Assembly (NCBI RefSeq): GCF_003628305.1
Contig: NZ_RBZM01000004.1
Coordinates: 310,001 to 374,000, forward strand
DNA from: Cohnella endophytica
GTDB taxonomy: Bacteria > Bacillota > Bacilli > Paenibacillales > Paenibacillaceae
DNA: 64,000 nt
Direction of reading: 5' to 3'
The notes below the pieces were generated by a model. The model made no database searches. It worked only from the letters and a program-made list of their open reading frames with translations, and was not told the origin of the DNA. Positions 44,611-54,865 of this stretch are shown piece by piece (within the stretch, counting starts at the first letter, position 1; every line of letters starts with the position of its first letter). Both the position numbers and the translations under genes were made by a program.

Positions 44611-44631
44611 AACAAGGCGGCCAAAGCCGCC
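44611..44631 (-). terminator. Hairpin at the comER 3' side
   Basis: GGCGGC (44616-44621) pairs with GCCGCC (44626-44631); on the minus strand TTGTTTG follows. Probable terminator of comER with a weak T-tract. Confidence 0.55.
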
Positions 44632-44665
44632 GGAGTGGAACGCCTATTATTGCAACCTAAGGTAG

Positions 44666-45490
44666 TTACCTTGGAAACAGGGAGGAGTCGACGCGGTCCA
44701 AGTCTTCGGCGAACTTCTCGTGAGTCGTGCCCAGTACTTGAAGGAAGACGCCCCGCGTAGACTGGCTTAATACTTCGAGCGCCGCCGCGGTGATGCCGCC
44801 GGGGACGGACACTTTACTCTGAAGCTCGGCGGGCGTGCAGGGCAATTCGAGCAGGAGACGCGAGGTTCCTAGCATCATCTCGCAAGCGAGCGCTGTCGCG
44901 GTTTCCCTTTCCATTCCGGTCGACATGACGGCCGCATCGATGAACTGTTCCAGTAAGTTGGCGAGGAATGCAGGTCCGCAGCTCGATATGTCCGAGGCGA
45001 CGCGGACTTCCTCCTCCGGGACGACGATCGGTCGGCTGATCGCAGTGAATAGATCCCACAAAGCGACGCGATCCGCTTCCGTTAACCGGGTGCCCCACAT
45101 GAACAAAGACGCCCCGCTTCCTACGGCATTCACGACGCTGGGGATGATCTTGGCTATTTTACAGGGAAGCAGTTCCTCCAAAGAAGAAATTTTCACGGGA
45201 CTCGTGATAGAGATGACGATCTGCTCCGGCGTTAACGTGGATGAGATCTCGTCCAGCACCCCGCGGAAGTCCATCGGTTTAATGCATAAAAATAAATAAT
45301 CCGCGCCGGAAGCCGCTTCATTGTTCGAAGAGGCTACGCGCATCCCGGGATATTCGTCGGCAAGTCGAACTGCTTTACCGGAGGTTCGAGTACTGACGCA
45401 TATGTCGTCAGGTTGCATGGCTCCGGCGCGTACGAACGCTCCCACTAATAAGCTTCCCATGCTTCCGGCACCAATGAAACCGATTTTCAT
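44666..45490 (-). CDS. comER: ComER, pyrroline-5-carboxylate reductase family
   Basis: ProC-like NAD(P)-dependent reductase fold, 274 residues. The Rossmann motif GFIGAGSMGSLLVGAF opens the protein, and the C-terminal SKVSVPGGITAAALEVL matches the family signature P-G-G-T-x; ComER has diverged from true ProC. It is transcribed away from comEA as in B. subtilis, where a role in competence or sporulation has been reported. GGGAGGG lies nine bases before ATG 45490; an upstream in-frame start is less likely. Confidence 0.88.
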   Translation of the reverse strand: MKIGFIGAGSMGSLLVGAFVRAGAMQPDDICVSTRTSGKAVRLADEYPGMRVASSNNEAASGADYLFLCIKPMDFRGVLDEISSTLTPEQIVISITSPVKISSLEELLPCKIAKIIPSVVNAVGSGASLFMWGTRLTEADRVALWDLFTAISRPIVVPEEEVRVASDISSCGPAFLANLLEQFIDAAVMSTGMERETATALACEMMLGTSRLLLELPCTPAELQSKVSVPGGITAAALEVLSQSTRGVFLQVLGTTHEKFAEDLDRVDSSLFPR

Positions 45491-45545
45491 CACGTTGTCC
45501 CTCCCAATGCGAACTATACATCCCATTGTATGAAAGAGTGCTTGG

Positions 45546-45557
45546 GCGTCATGACGC
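45546..45557. promoter_or_regulatory. Palindrome GCGTCATGACGC between comER and comEA
   Basis: A perfect 12-base palindrome followed by TTTTTCTTT in the 110-base divergent gap. It could be an operator or a weak hairpin. No ComK-type AT-box pair was seen in the gap. Confidence 0.35.
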
Positions 45558-45600
45558 TTTTTCTTTAGGTAAACTATTCATTAGAGAGGATGACTCGAAG

Positions 45601-46230
45601 ATGCCGAGAGGTACGAAACGATCCATCAATCAAATCGTCGCATTTAGCATGCTCGCGGTCGCGGCGACGCTGCTAGCCTTTGCTTTTATTATTCAAGGTA
45701 CTAAAACATCAATCCCGGGTTGGACGCCGGTTAACGAAGCGTTGACGACTGCCATCGCAAGTCTATCTCCCGAGCCTTCGGCCGGGAAATCCGGACAACT
45801 TACGGATAATATTGCACGCGCATCGGTAAACGCAACCGCAAACGCAAACGAAATCGCACCGCCCTCCGGGGAAGCCTCGGGAGGACCCGTACACTCGCAA
45901 TCGCAGACCGATCCCCAGCAACCGCAGGAGCAGGTGCAGGGGCAATCCCAATCCCAGCAACCCCAACAGCAGGCGCAGGAGCAAATTCAGTCCCAGCAAC
46001 CGCAACAACAGATTGCACCGGCGTCTCGATTAATGGACATTAACTCCGCGACTGAATCCCAGCTTGATACTTTGCCGGGAATCGGCCCAGCCAAAGCCAA
46101 AGCGATAATTGCTTACCGGGACCAGCATGGAGGTTTTCGGAACGTCAAGGAACTGATGAAGGTGAAAGGAATAGGAAGCAAAGTGTACGAGAAGATAGCC
46201 GATTCCATAGAGGTTGTCCAAAGGAACTAA
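45601..46230 (+). CDS. comEA: ComEA-type DNA receptor with glutamine-rich linker
   Basis: Membrane-anchored DNA-binding protein for transformation, 209 residues. One membrane segment (IVAFSMLAVAATLLAFAFII) is followed by a linker of about 100 residues and a C-terminal helix-hairpin-helix pair (DINSATESQLDTLPGIGPAKAKAII and VKELMKVKGIGSKVYEKI in part) that binds double-stranded DNA. The linker from about residue 100 is made of QSQ/QQPQ repeats, and I see no SLBB-like oligomerisation domain, which B. subtilis ComEA has there. It faces away from comER. Confidence 0.9.
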   Translation: MPRGTKRSINQIVAFSMLAVAATLLAFAFIIQGTKTSIPGWTPVNEALTTAIASLSPEPSAGKSGQLTDNIARASVNATANANEIAPPSGEASGGPVHSQSQTDPQQPQEQVQGQSQSQQPQQQAQEQIQSQQPQQQIAPASRLMDINSATESQLDTLPGIGPAKAKAIIAYRDQHGGFRNVKELMKVKGIGSKVYEKIADSIEVVQRN

Positions 46231-46315
46231 TTCCCGTCGCATGCTTTGACAATCCCTACAAATATGAGAGAATAAGAGGGATAACTATTTCTTTACCATT
46301 TGGGAGGTTCATTGA

Positions 46316-47602
<1,287 letters not shown>

Positions 47603-47637
47603 TCGGCATACAAGAGCCTGACCGGAGGTAATGGAAG

Positions 47638-48174
47638 ATGACGGCCCTGCGCAAGGACTGGGACACGTATTTTATGGATATCGCTTTTATGGTTTCGACC
47701 CGATCCAGATGCCCCCGACGGCATGTCGGCACCGTTCTCGTTCAAGGGAAAAAGCTGCTGGGGACGGCATACAACGGTGCGCCTATGGGCGTACAGGATT
47801 GTTCCGAAGCCGGTTGCATGATCGTCGAGGAATTCGAGCCGACGGCCGGCGACGAGCCGAATGGCGGAATGATCAAGAAGCAACGGTGTATTCGGACGAT
47901 CCATGCCGAGCAGAACCTTCTGTTGTTCACGGATCGCGTCGACCGGGAAGGGTCGGTCGTCTACGTGACGGATCAGCCGTGCTGGACATGCGCGAACATG
48001 CTGGCGAATAGCGGTATTGCGGAAATCGTGTATTATCGCCTTTATCCGAAGGATCATGGCAAAGTCGCGGGATTGATGGAGCAACGGGGATTGATATTCA
48101 GGCAAATCGCCAATTATGCTCCTCCTGCGGATACTGAAGTTCAAGACGGCTTTAGTCCTCCTACCCATCGTTAA
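47638..48174 (+). CDS. comEB: dCMP deaminase, ComEB
   Basis: Zinc-dependent deoxycytidylate deaminase, 178 residues, making dUMP from dCMP. The catalytic zinc motif is HAE in RTIHAEQNLL and PxxC in DQPCWTCANML. In B. subtilis it is comEB in the competence operon but is not needed for DNA uptake. It is 35 bases after metY and ends before a terminator. Confidence 0.93.
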   Translation: MTALRKDWDTYFMDIAFMVSTRSRCPRRHVGTVLVQGKKLLGTAYNGAPMGVQDCSEAGCMIVEEFEPTAGDEPNGGMIKKQRCIRTIHAEQNLLLFTDRVDREGSVVYVTDQPCWTCANMLANSGIAEIVYYRLYPKDHGKVAGLMEQRGLIFRQIANYAPPADTEVQDGFSPPTHR

Positions 48175-48189
48175 TAATCGCGAGAGGAA

Positions 48190-48230
48190 GAACCTCTCCG
48201 CGGGCAGTCGCCCGTTGGAGGGGTTTTTTC
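48190..48230 (+). terminator. Terminator between comEB and comEC
   Basis: CCTCTCCGCGGGC pairs imperfectly with GCCCGTTGGAGG, followed by six T. It would separate or attenuate comEC. Confidence 0.75.
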
Positions 48231-48281
48231 TGTTGTAGATCCGGAATCTATGCGGTTCAACTTGATTCAAGGAGGGGGACT

Positions 48282-50861
48282 ATGAACGAAAGGCCTTTAG
48301 TAGCCATTGCATGCAGCTGGATCGCCGGCACCGCTCTGCTGTCGCTCTTGCAGGAAGCGAGAGCGTTTATCGTGATATTCGCTTTTCTACTGTTTCTTGC
48401 CGGTATGCACATCTTAGGCTGGGCAAGACCCCGGATCGTTTTGTTATGCGCGGCCGCGATCCTCTTGGCATTCGGGGAAAGGCTATGGGTCGAGCATAGG
48501 CTCGATGCGGGACTTGAAAAGGCGATGGCCATTCAAGTCGAGGATGGGGGAGCAATCGAACTTACCGGCAATATTTCTTCGGATGTCGAAGTAGATGGCG
48601 ATCTTGCCCTGTTCAAGTTCAAGGCTGCGGATCGTTCCGGCACTTTTCTCGTGCGCGTCAAACTAAGCAAGCAAGAAGATCGGACCGTTGCATCCGCATG
48701 GCGAAGGGGAGACGGCGTACGTATAAGCGGGACGTTAACTTTGCCGGGGGAAGCGGGCAACTTCGGCGATTTCGACTATCGGAGCTATTTGAGCAAAATG
48801 GGCATAAAATGGCAGTTGATCGCGAAGGGGTTAAGCTCGGTCGAGTTTACCGGTTCTTCCGTTCCCTGGACGATGCGGCCTCTCCGTATCATGGATCAAT
48901 GGCGCGACGGAATCGGCGCGATCATGGACAAGCTTTACCCGTACGGCGATGCCGGTTATATGAAAGGATTGGTCATCGGGCTGCGTTCGGATCTTGATCC
49001 CCGCCAATACGATGGCTTCGCCAGAATCGGGTTGACGCATGTGCTGGCAATATCCGGACTTCACGTAGGAGTAATCGTATACATTCTGCTTAAGTTCGGA
49101 GCGATGCTAAGATTCACCCGCGAGCGCACGCTTGCCCTAACTATCGCGGCAATGCCGCTATACATGCTGATTACCGGCGCATCGCCTTCCGCGGTTCGCG
49201 CATGTTTGATGGCGATGCTCGCATTGTGGCTGGCCAGGCGCAACGAGTTGAAGGACGGCCTTCATTTGTTGCTTGCCGCGGCAATAGCGATGCTCGCATG
49301 GAATCCCCTACTCATCGAAGACGTTAGCTTTCAGCTCTCGTTTCTCGTAACTGCGGGGCTTATCTTGTTCGTCCCAGCGGTCAATGAAGCGCTGCCGATC
49401 CCCTGGACATGGCTTAAAGGACCTGTCGCCGTGGCGCTTACCGCGCAATTCATCTCTTTTCCGGTGACGATCTACTATTTTCATGCGGTTCATCTGCTCT
49501 CTTTGCCTGCGAATTTCGTTCTAGTACCGTTCATCAGTTGCCTCGTCATGCCGTTAGGGATGGCATCGATCGCGCTGGGCGGAATCTGGCTTCCTCTTGG
49601 TATCGTACCGGCCAAGTTGGCGACGTTGGGTAATCAATTAACGTTCGCGAGCGTCGATTGGCTGAACGGATTTATCGGCTTGCGAACGGTATGGCCGCAA
49701 CCTTCGTTGCTTTGGGTTTTCGCGGCTTATGCCCTAATGGGTAGAAGCCTATATGCATTTAAAAGACGATCGGCCTTGTCGAAAAATCGAGAGTGGTGGG
49801 AGAAACGAGCATCCGAAGCCGCGGCTAGGGATTCGGATATGACGCAGCCGGTGGACGGCGTTGGCTTCACGGTGACGAAATCTGCCGCTCGCACGCACGG
49901 CTCCGCTATCAGGATGCTCGCATTCGCTTGCACGGTAATTCTATGGCTGCTTTGGGGCATCCAACCGGAAAGGTTGAATCGGCAAGCAACCGTTTCGTTC
50001 TTGAACGTCGGTCAAGGTGACAGCATCCTTATTCGCACAGGACAGGGCAAACATATTCTCGTCGACGCCGGAGGCACGGTAAGCTTCCGCAAGCCGGGAG
50101 AGGAGTGGCGGGTGCGCAGCGATCCCTACGAGATCGGTCGCAAGCTGATCGTCCCCTTGCTTCTGAAGCGGGGGATCGGACATCTGGACGCGTTGGTGCT
50201 CACGCACTTGGATGCAGACCATATCGGAGGCGCTGAAGCGATCCTGAGCAACATACCGGTTCGCGCATTGTTATTCAACGGGACGATCAAAGATTCGCCC
50301 GTCGCGGTATCTCTGCTAAGTCTCGCCGCGGCTAAACATATTCCGTGTTACGCCGTCCATGCGCAGTTGGATTGGAAGATCGACAAGTCGACGGCAATTC
50401 GCGTGCTGTATCCGATGGCGGACGATGGAGATTGGAGCACGCCGGAAGTATGGGACGAACAAAACAAACGCAGCGTAACGATGCTGTTGACGATGTACGG
50501 ACGGACGTTCCTGCTTCCCGGCGATCTGGAAGCGGACGGGGAAGAGGAAACCGTCGTAGCGGAGAGACTGGCGGACGTAAGTCGCGGATCCCAAACTGGT
50601 ATTCATCAAGTCGACGTTCTGAAAGCCGGGCACCACGGAAGCAAAACGTCGACGACCCAATCTTGGCTCGACTATTGGGTTCCGATAGAGACGGTTATCT
50701 CCGTAGGCGAGCGCAATTCGTACGGACATCCGAACGGCGGCGTGCTTGAGAGGTTATACGAGACGGGCAGCCGAGTGTGGCGAACGGACCTGAACGGCGA
50801 GATTCAATATCGCATTAAGCCGAACGGAGAGATGAGCCGAAGAACGCTTCGTGAGAAGTGA
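48282..50861 (+). CDS. comEC: ComEC/Rec2 DNA uptake channel
   Basis: Large membrane protein forming the DNA uptake channel in transformation, 859 residues. An N-terminal soluble segment and membrane pair are followed by the Competence domain with about eight membrane segments (GLTHVLAISGLHVGVI is a conserved piece), and a C-terminal metallo-beta-lactamase domain with VGQGDSILI, HLDADHIGGAE and AGHHGSKTS, able to degrade the non-transported strand. AAGGAGGG precedes the ATG. It is separated from comEB by a terminator. Confidence 0.94.
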   Translation: MNERPLVAIACSWIAGTALLSLLQEARAFIVIFAFLLFLAGMHILGWARPRIVLLCAAAILLAFGERLWVEHRLDAGLEKAMAIQVEDGGAIELTGNISSDVEVDGDLALFKFKAADRSGTFLVRVKLSKQEDRTVASAWRRGDGVRISGTLTLPGEAGNFGDFDYRSYLSKMGIKWQLIAKGLSSVEFTGSSVPWTMRPLRIMDQWRDGIGAIMDKLYPYGDAGYMKGLVIGLRSDLDPRQYDGFARIGLTHVLAISGLHVGVIVYILLKFGAMLRFTRERTLALTIAAMPLYMLITGASPSAVRACLMAMLALWLARRNELKDGLHLLLAAAIAMLAWNPLLIEDVSFQLSFLVTAGLILFVPAVNEALPIPWTWLKGPVAVALTAQFISFPVTIYYFHAVHLLSLPANFVLVPFISCLVMPLGMASIALGGIWLPLGIVPAKLATLGNQLTFASVDWLNGFIGLRTVWPQPSLLWVFAAYALMGRSLYAFKRRSALSKNREWWEKRASEAAARDSDMTQPVDGVGFTVTKSAARTHGSAIRMLAFACTVILWLLWGIQPERLNRQATVSFLNVGQGDSILIRTGQGKHILVDAGGTVSFRKPGEEWRVRSDPYEIGRKLIVPLLLKRGIGHLDALVLTHLDADHIGGAEAILSNIPVRALLFNGTIKDSPVAVSLLSLAAAKHIPCYAVHAQLDWKIDKSTAIRVLYPMADDGDWSTPEVWDEQNKRSVTMLLTMYGRTFLLPGDLEADGEEETVVAERLADVSRGSQTGIHQVDVLKAGHHGSKTSTTQSWLDYWVPIETVISVGERNSYGHPNGGVLERLYETGSRVWRTDLNGEIQYRIKPNGEMSRRTLREK

Positions 50862-50904
50862 AAATAAGCCGCCCGGTCCAATAGTATCGAAGGCGGCAAG
50901 TAAT

Positions 50905-52356
50905 CTAGCCGTTGGGCGAATAACGAACGGTCGTTGCGACCGCGAGTAATAAGGAATGGAGCTCGGCATCCTTCGAAGGGGAACGAATGACGATGATCGT
51001 CCCATGCTCTTTATCGGGTTCGTAAGCGAAGTAATCGAATCGAATCGTCTTATTGTCGCCCCAGAACTCGGAACCGAGGTAATCGGAATAGGTTTCGAGA
51101 TCTTTTTCTTTTCTCAGAACAGGCAGAGGCGTTTCATCGGGATTCCGCAGATCAATATAGCTGAGCCCGTCAGCGGCTTGGAATTGATATCCGTCCTCGA
51201 ACTGGACTTTTTTAATCGCATCGGGCAAATAAAGGCCGAAATCCTCCCGCGGAGCCTGAAACCAATGCGCTTCCGTTTCCCCGTCGCCGACCGGCAACGA
51301 AATCGCCGGAGTACCGTCGTATGCGTCCGAATTCGTTATCCATTTCGAAGCCGTTATCGGTTGTTTTACGATTTCTACGGAATCCGTTCCTTTAACGTAG
51401 CTGTATTGCTGTTCGCCCGTATCCCGGATTACGCGGAAAATTTGCCGCTCGCCGTCGTAGACGACCGTGCTCGGGTGCTCGGCATGGAGGGCTAAGTTCA
51501 TGTCGACGAATCGAACCTTGCCGTCGATCAACTTGTAGACGATCGCTTTGCCGATCGTCGACGATACCGCGGCGACGGCTTCCGTATTTCCGTCCCCGTC
51601 GAGATCCGCCTCCTGAACGAAGGCGTTCAGGCGGAAATCGCTGATCGGAACTCCAGGCATCGAATCCTCGAAATGGAACCAATTGTTCGTTACGCAATTC
51701 GCGCCGCATGAGGCATAGAGACGAAGGTGAAACGAACCGAACAGATTGCTCTTCGTAATTTCGACGTCGTTCAAATAGGTCAGTTCGCCCGCGGTACCGA
51801 TCTCGTAAAGGTCGGACGTCTCTTGGCCGCCGGCGACGATTCCCATACCCGCGTACAATTGCGAATCCCCCTCTTGCTTAGCGTATACGTAATAGTTGCC
51901 CAGTCCGTCAACTTTGATCACTCGTTTGACGATTACCGATGATTTGGCGATTCGGACGCCTTCGATCCGGTCGACTTCCACGGGATAATCCCCCAACGAT
52001 TTAGCCGGATCTTCATAGACGAGAGGGATCCGTTCGTCGTTCGTCGCCTGCCCCGTGCTTGAAGGGTTATCGCTTCCCGCAGGGCCTGGATCGTTCGTGC
52101 CGAAGATCGAGGAGGGTGGGGATGCGAGGGAAGACTGATCGCCGGTATTCGTAAGCATAGGCAGCAGAATGGCCATGCCGACAACGATCGCCGCTAGTAC
52201 GGCGCCGCCGAGCCGCCAAGCCGATCTTTTTGTCCGAATGTCCGCTGGCTTATTTTCGATTACCCGAACGACCTCGCGTTTCATTTCTTCGGTAAACGTA
52301 CCTTTGCCGAGACCGCCTTGAGCCTCCCGATACCATTCCGGTTTCTGCGCAGTCAT
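50905..52356 (-). CDS. Membrane-anchored partner (probable anti-sigma factor) of an ECF sigma
   Basis: A 483-residue protein whose start overlaps the stop of the ECF sigma gene (ATGA), so it is probably its membrane regulator. It has a cytoplasmic N-terminal region of about 60 residues, one membrane segment (LGGAVLAAIVVGMAILLPML, about 63-82) and a large extracellular domain with EADLDGDGNTEAVAAV, a calcium-binding-like FG-GAP segment. No zinc-finger anti-sigma motif is visible. ATG 52356 has GGGAG upstream; the longer open frame continues antisense into the sigma gene and is rejected. Confidence 0.8.
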   Translation of the reverse strand: MTAQKPEWYREAQGGLGKGTFTEEMKREVVRVIENKPADIRTKRSAWRLGGAVLAAIVVGMAILLPMLTNTGDQSSLASPPSSIFGTNDPGPAGSDNPSSTGQATNDERIPLVYEDPAKSLGDYPVEVDRIEGVRIAKSSVIVKRVIKVDGLGNYYVYAKQEGDSQLYAGMGIVAGGQETSDLYEIGTAGELTYLNDVEITKSNLFGSFHLRLYASCGANCVTNNWFHFEDSMPGVPISDFRLNAFVQEADLDGDGNTEAVAAVSSTIGKAIVYKLIDGKVRFVDMNLALHAEHPSTVVYDGERQIFRVIRDTGEQQYSYVKGTDSVEIVKQPITASKWITNSDAYDGTPAISLPVGDGETEAHWFQAPREDFGLYLPDAIKKVQFEDGYQFQAADGLSYIDLRNPDETPLPVLRKEKDLETYSDYLGSEFWGDNKTIRFDYFAYEPDKEHGTIIVIRSPSKDAELHSLLLAVATTVRYSPNG

Positions 52357-52892
52357 TGCTCCCACCCTTTCATTGTAGACTCGACCGATTTGCGGGCGCG
52401 ATGAAGCCTGGACTTCACCGTTCCTTCCGGAAGCCCGAGAAGCTGAGCGATCTCGCGTACCGGAAGCTCGTGCTCCAAATCCAGTACGAGAACTTCGTGC
52501 AGCTTGTTCGGCAGGCACAGGATGACCTCCCAGATTTCCCCGGCCGTTCGCTCGCCCATATAGGCAGACTCTGCGGAAGGAACGGCTTGGCGCGATTTTA
52601 CGATGCCGAACAGCAAGATTTTGCGGAAATAGCCGGATGATACGTAATTCAATGATAGATTCCGGGTAATCGCGAGCAGCCAAGTTTTGATCGAGGATTG
52701 ACCTCGGAAAGAACGGATGCCGTAATGCGCTTTAATGAAAACCTCTTGCGCGATATCCCTGGCTTGCTCCCTGTCGCGGGTAATGACGTAGGCGTATTTC
52801 CAGACATCGTCCCCGTAGCGGTCCATAAGCAGCCGAAGCTCCGTCTCGTTCACGGAATCCATATGCTTTAAATATTCGGAACCCATACCCAT
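52353..52892 (-). CDS. ECF RNA polymerase sigma factor
   Basis: Sigma-70 group 4 factor, 179 residues. Region 2 has DDVWKYAYVITRDREQARDIAQEVF and FRGQSSIKTWLLAITRN (partly shown); region 4 has LDLEHELPVREIAQLLGLPEGTVKSRLHRAR in part. It is translationally coupled to the membrane protein that follows and is divergent from a second ECF sigma. GGAGGTG lies five bases before the ATG at 52892. The regulon is not known; an ECF-like promoter lies upstream. Confidence 0.93.
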   Translation of the reverse strand: MGMGSEYLKHMDSVNETELRLLMDRYGDDVWKYAYVITRDREQARDIAQEVFIKAHYGIRSFRGQSSIKTWLLAITRNLSLNYVSSGYFRKILLFGIVKSRQAVPSAESAYMGERTAGEIWEVILCLPNKLHEVLVLDLEHELPVREIAQLLGLPEGTVKSRLHRARKSVESTMKGWEQ

Positions 52893-52910
52893 CCTTACAC
52901 CTCCAACCTA

Positions 52911-52939
52911 TTAGACAGGTGCTTTAAGCATTCGGTTCC
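52911..52939 (-). promoter_or_regulatory. Possible ECF-type promoter of the first sigma gene
   Basis: Minus strand: GGAACC (52939-52934), 17 bases, GTCTAA (52916-52911). The pattern resembles group-4 sigma promoters (GGAAC, about 17, GTC). The start would leave a leader of about 12 bases, so it is tentative. Confidence 0.35.
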
Positions 52940-53032
52940 ATAGTTCCAACATAAAACATTATGACTTTCTTCTCATTTTTGCTAGACTAAAAGTTAGTGA
53001 TAACATATTACCGGAAATTCCCTTAAAGGGAT

Positions 53033-53059
53033 TGCAACCTTTCATCGGACGCATGCGTC
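53033..53059 (+). promoter_or_regulatory. ECF-type promoter of the SigW-like gene
   Basis: TGCAAC (53033-53038), 17 bases, CGTC (53056-53059), close to the TGAAAC/CGTA pattern of B. subtilis ECF factors. It suggests autoregulation; the start codon is 30 bases further on. Confidence 0.45.
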
Positions 53060-53088
53060 TGTGAAGGTGCAGGGGAGGAGGATCTTCT

Positions 53089-53637
53089 GTGGTGGAGCCG
53101 GCTCTGATCAAAGCCGCACAAGCGGGCGACCGAGAAGCTCTCGTTACGCTACTCCGCGAAATTGAGAATCAAGTGTATCGTACCGCGTATTATTTGCTGA
53201 ATAACGAGCAAGACGCGATGGACGCTTCCCAGGATGCGCTTATCCGTATTTACACTAAAATCGATTCCTATGAGGAAAAGGCTCAATTTCGCACTTGGGT
53301 GCAACGGATCGTAACGAATATTTGCATCGATAAATTTCGGCGCAAAAAGCCATCGGTATCAATCGACGAGCATGAAATGGTTTTTCAGGCGGGAGACAAC
53401 GTCGAGACCGAGGTTCTTTCCGCATACGCCGCGGAGGAGATACGCGAAGCGATCGGCAAGCTGCCCGAGCATCATCGGACCGTCGTCGTGCTGCGTTATT
53501 TACAGGATTTTTCGTATAACGAAATCGCGGATTCATTGAATCTGCCGCTTAATACCGTGAAATCATACTTATTTAGAGCCCGACAACAATTGCAAATTCT
53601 ACTTCACGATTATCAGAAAGGTGGTGTCCGGGGATGA
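53089..53637 (+). CDS. SigW-like ECF sigma factor
   Basis: Group-4 sigma factor, 182 residues. Region 2 has AYYLLNNEQDAMDASQDALIRIY and FRTWVQRIVTNICIDKFRRKKP, and region 4 has LPEHHRTVVVLRYLQDFSYNEIADSLNLPLNTVKSYLFRAR (partly shown). It closely resembles the SigW/RpoE subgroup that controls envelope-stress genes. GTG at 53089 has GGAGGAGG eight bases upstream. It is coupled by ATGA overlap to a zinc-binding anti-sigma gene and is divergent from a second ECF module. Confidence 0.93.
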   Translation: MVEPALIKAAQAGDREALVTLLREIENQVYRTAYYLLNNEQDAMDASQDALIRIYTKIDSYEEKAQFRTWVQRIVTNICIDKFRRKKPSVSIDEHEMVFQAGDNVETEVLSAYAAEEIREAIGKLPEHHRTVVVLRYLQDFSYNEIADSLNLPLNTVKSYLFRARQQLQILLHDYQKGGVRG

Positions 53638-54641
53638 ATTGCCAAGAGGTGATGGAACTCATGCAGCGTTACATTGACGGCGATCTGGATCAACAAGAAA
53701 CGTCGCTCATGATGGATCATACAGGTCAATGCCCGGATTGCGCCGCCATGTTGGTCAGGTTGCAGAAGCTTTCCAGCGAGCTAGAACAGCTGCCTCGCGT
53801 CGTTCCGAAGTTCAGTCTCGTAGATGCGATCATGCCGGAGCTGGAACGTTTGCACGCGGCTAGCGACGCCGACGGCGGAGATCATGCCCGGGAGTCGGCG
53901 GTCAAGGAAGATGCGCCTAAGGTAACAAGATCGCAACGTCCAACGCGGCACCTGTACGGCAAAATCTCGGGAGTCGTCGCTGCGGGGATCGTCGCCGGCT
54001 TGCTCTTATTCGGACAGCCTGACAAATGGTTATTAACCGGAAACAGCCACAACGACGCTTCTTCCGAGCAAAGTTCGATGGCGTCAGACCTCGATAGCAA
54101 CGCGCCGCAGGCGGCAAACCGTTCTCTGATGAAGTCGGAAGCCGCCGACAAAATGAAGGACGAAGCCGGCTTGGCCGCCGAAGAGCAACAAAAGGTTACG
54201 GGACTCAGCCAGTCCATCCCGGAATCCCCGACGCCGAGCTCCGCGCTTGCCGGAGCCGATAAAGCACCTTCAAAGCTCGACGCTAAGTCCGGCGGAAGTC
54301 AATTTTCGATCGCGGAACAGCCAAGCGCATCATCGTCGCCGGCGCCCGAACTTGCGAAACCCGGCATTACGAGCAATGGCTTGACCGCTATCCCGGCTAC
54401 GTTGTCCGAATCTCCAGACGGTAAGTGGCAGGGAGTTGCGATCGAAGGAGACGGCACTTTCCAGGTCATCAAGAAGGAAGACAACAGCCTGTTCTACTCT
54501 TCCCAGAAAAGGGACGGCAAGATCGGTTTGCTGAGCTGGAGCGACGACAGCGCCGTTCTCTATTTCACCTACACCGATGCGGAGGGGACCCCGTCCCAGT
54601 GGGAGTTCGACACGACAACGGGCAAAGAAACCAAACGCTAA
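53634..54641 (+). CDS. Zinc-finger anti-sigma factor with extracellular propeller-like domain
   Basis: RsiW-like anti-sigma factor, 335 residues. The N-terminal zf-HC2 domain has the HxxxCxxC zinc motif (DHTGQCPDC); one membrane segment follows (ISGVVAAGIVAGLLLF, about 105-122), then a long low-complexity stretch and a C-terminal domain SPDGKWQGVAIEGDGTFQVI resembling TolB/WD40-like beta strands. It should hold the SigW-like factor until cleaved by regulated proteolysis. Its start overlaps the sigma stop. Confidence 0.87.
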   Translation: MNCQEVMELMQRYIDGDLDQQETSLMMDHTGQCPDCAAMLVRLQKLSSELEQLPRVVPKFSLVDAIMPELERLHAASDADGGDHARESAVKEDAPKVTRSQRPTRHLYGKISGVVAAGIVAGLLLFGQPDKWLLTGNSHNDASSEQSSMASDLDSNAPQAANRSLMKSEAADKMKDEAGLAAEEQQKVTGLSQSIPESPTPSSALAGADKAPSKLDAKSGGSQFSIAEQPSASSSPAPELAKPGITSNGLTAIPATLSESPDGKWQGVAIEGDGTFQVIKKEDNSLFYSSQKRDGKIGLLSWSDDSAVLYFTYTDAEGTPSQWEFDTTTGKETKR

Positions 54642-54775
54642 AAAGATTCGCACCTTTTCCGCGCAATCGCGTATAGTGTACGGAGAGTGTTGGCGATCGT
54701 CATTGGACTATCGTCGCGGTCGTTCGCGCACGGCACCATGGGCCGGCCTACGAACGTTGATATAGATGTCCGAGG

Positions 54776-54821
54776 ACAAAGGGATCGCGCCTTGCGAAAG
54801 GTGTGATCTCTTTGTTTTTTT
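54776..54821 (+). terminator. Terminator after the SigW module
   Basis: An 18-base stem ACAAAGGGATCGCGCCTT with AAGGTGTGATCTCTTTGT (two G-U pairs), followed by seven T. Confidence 0.9.
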
Positions 54822-54865
54822 GTTGTACAATGAAGAAACGACTTGAAACGAAAGGCGGAGCGGCC

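Noticed and set aside
46231..46315. SAM riboswitch before metY
   Set aside because: The gap is only 85 bases and has none of the S-box conserved segments.
50905..52683. 592-codon open frame through the anti-sigma gene into the sigma gene
   Set aside because: The first 109 codons read the sigma gene in another frame; the ATG at 52356 has a good ribosome site and ATGA overlap.
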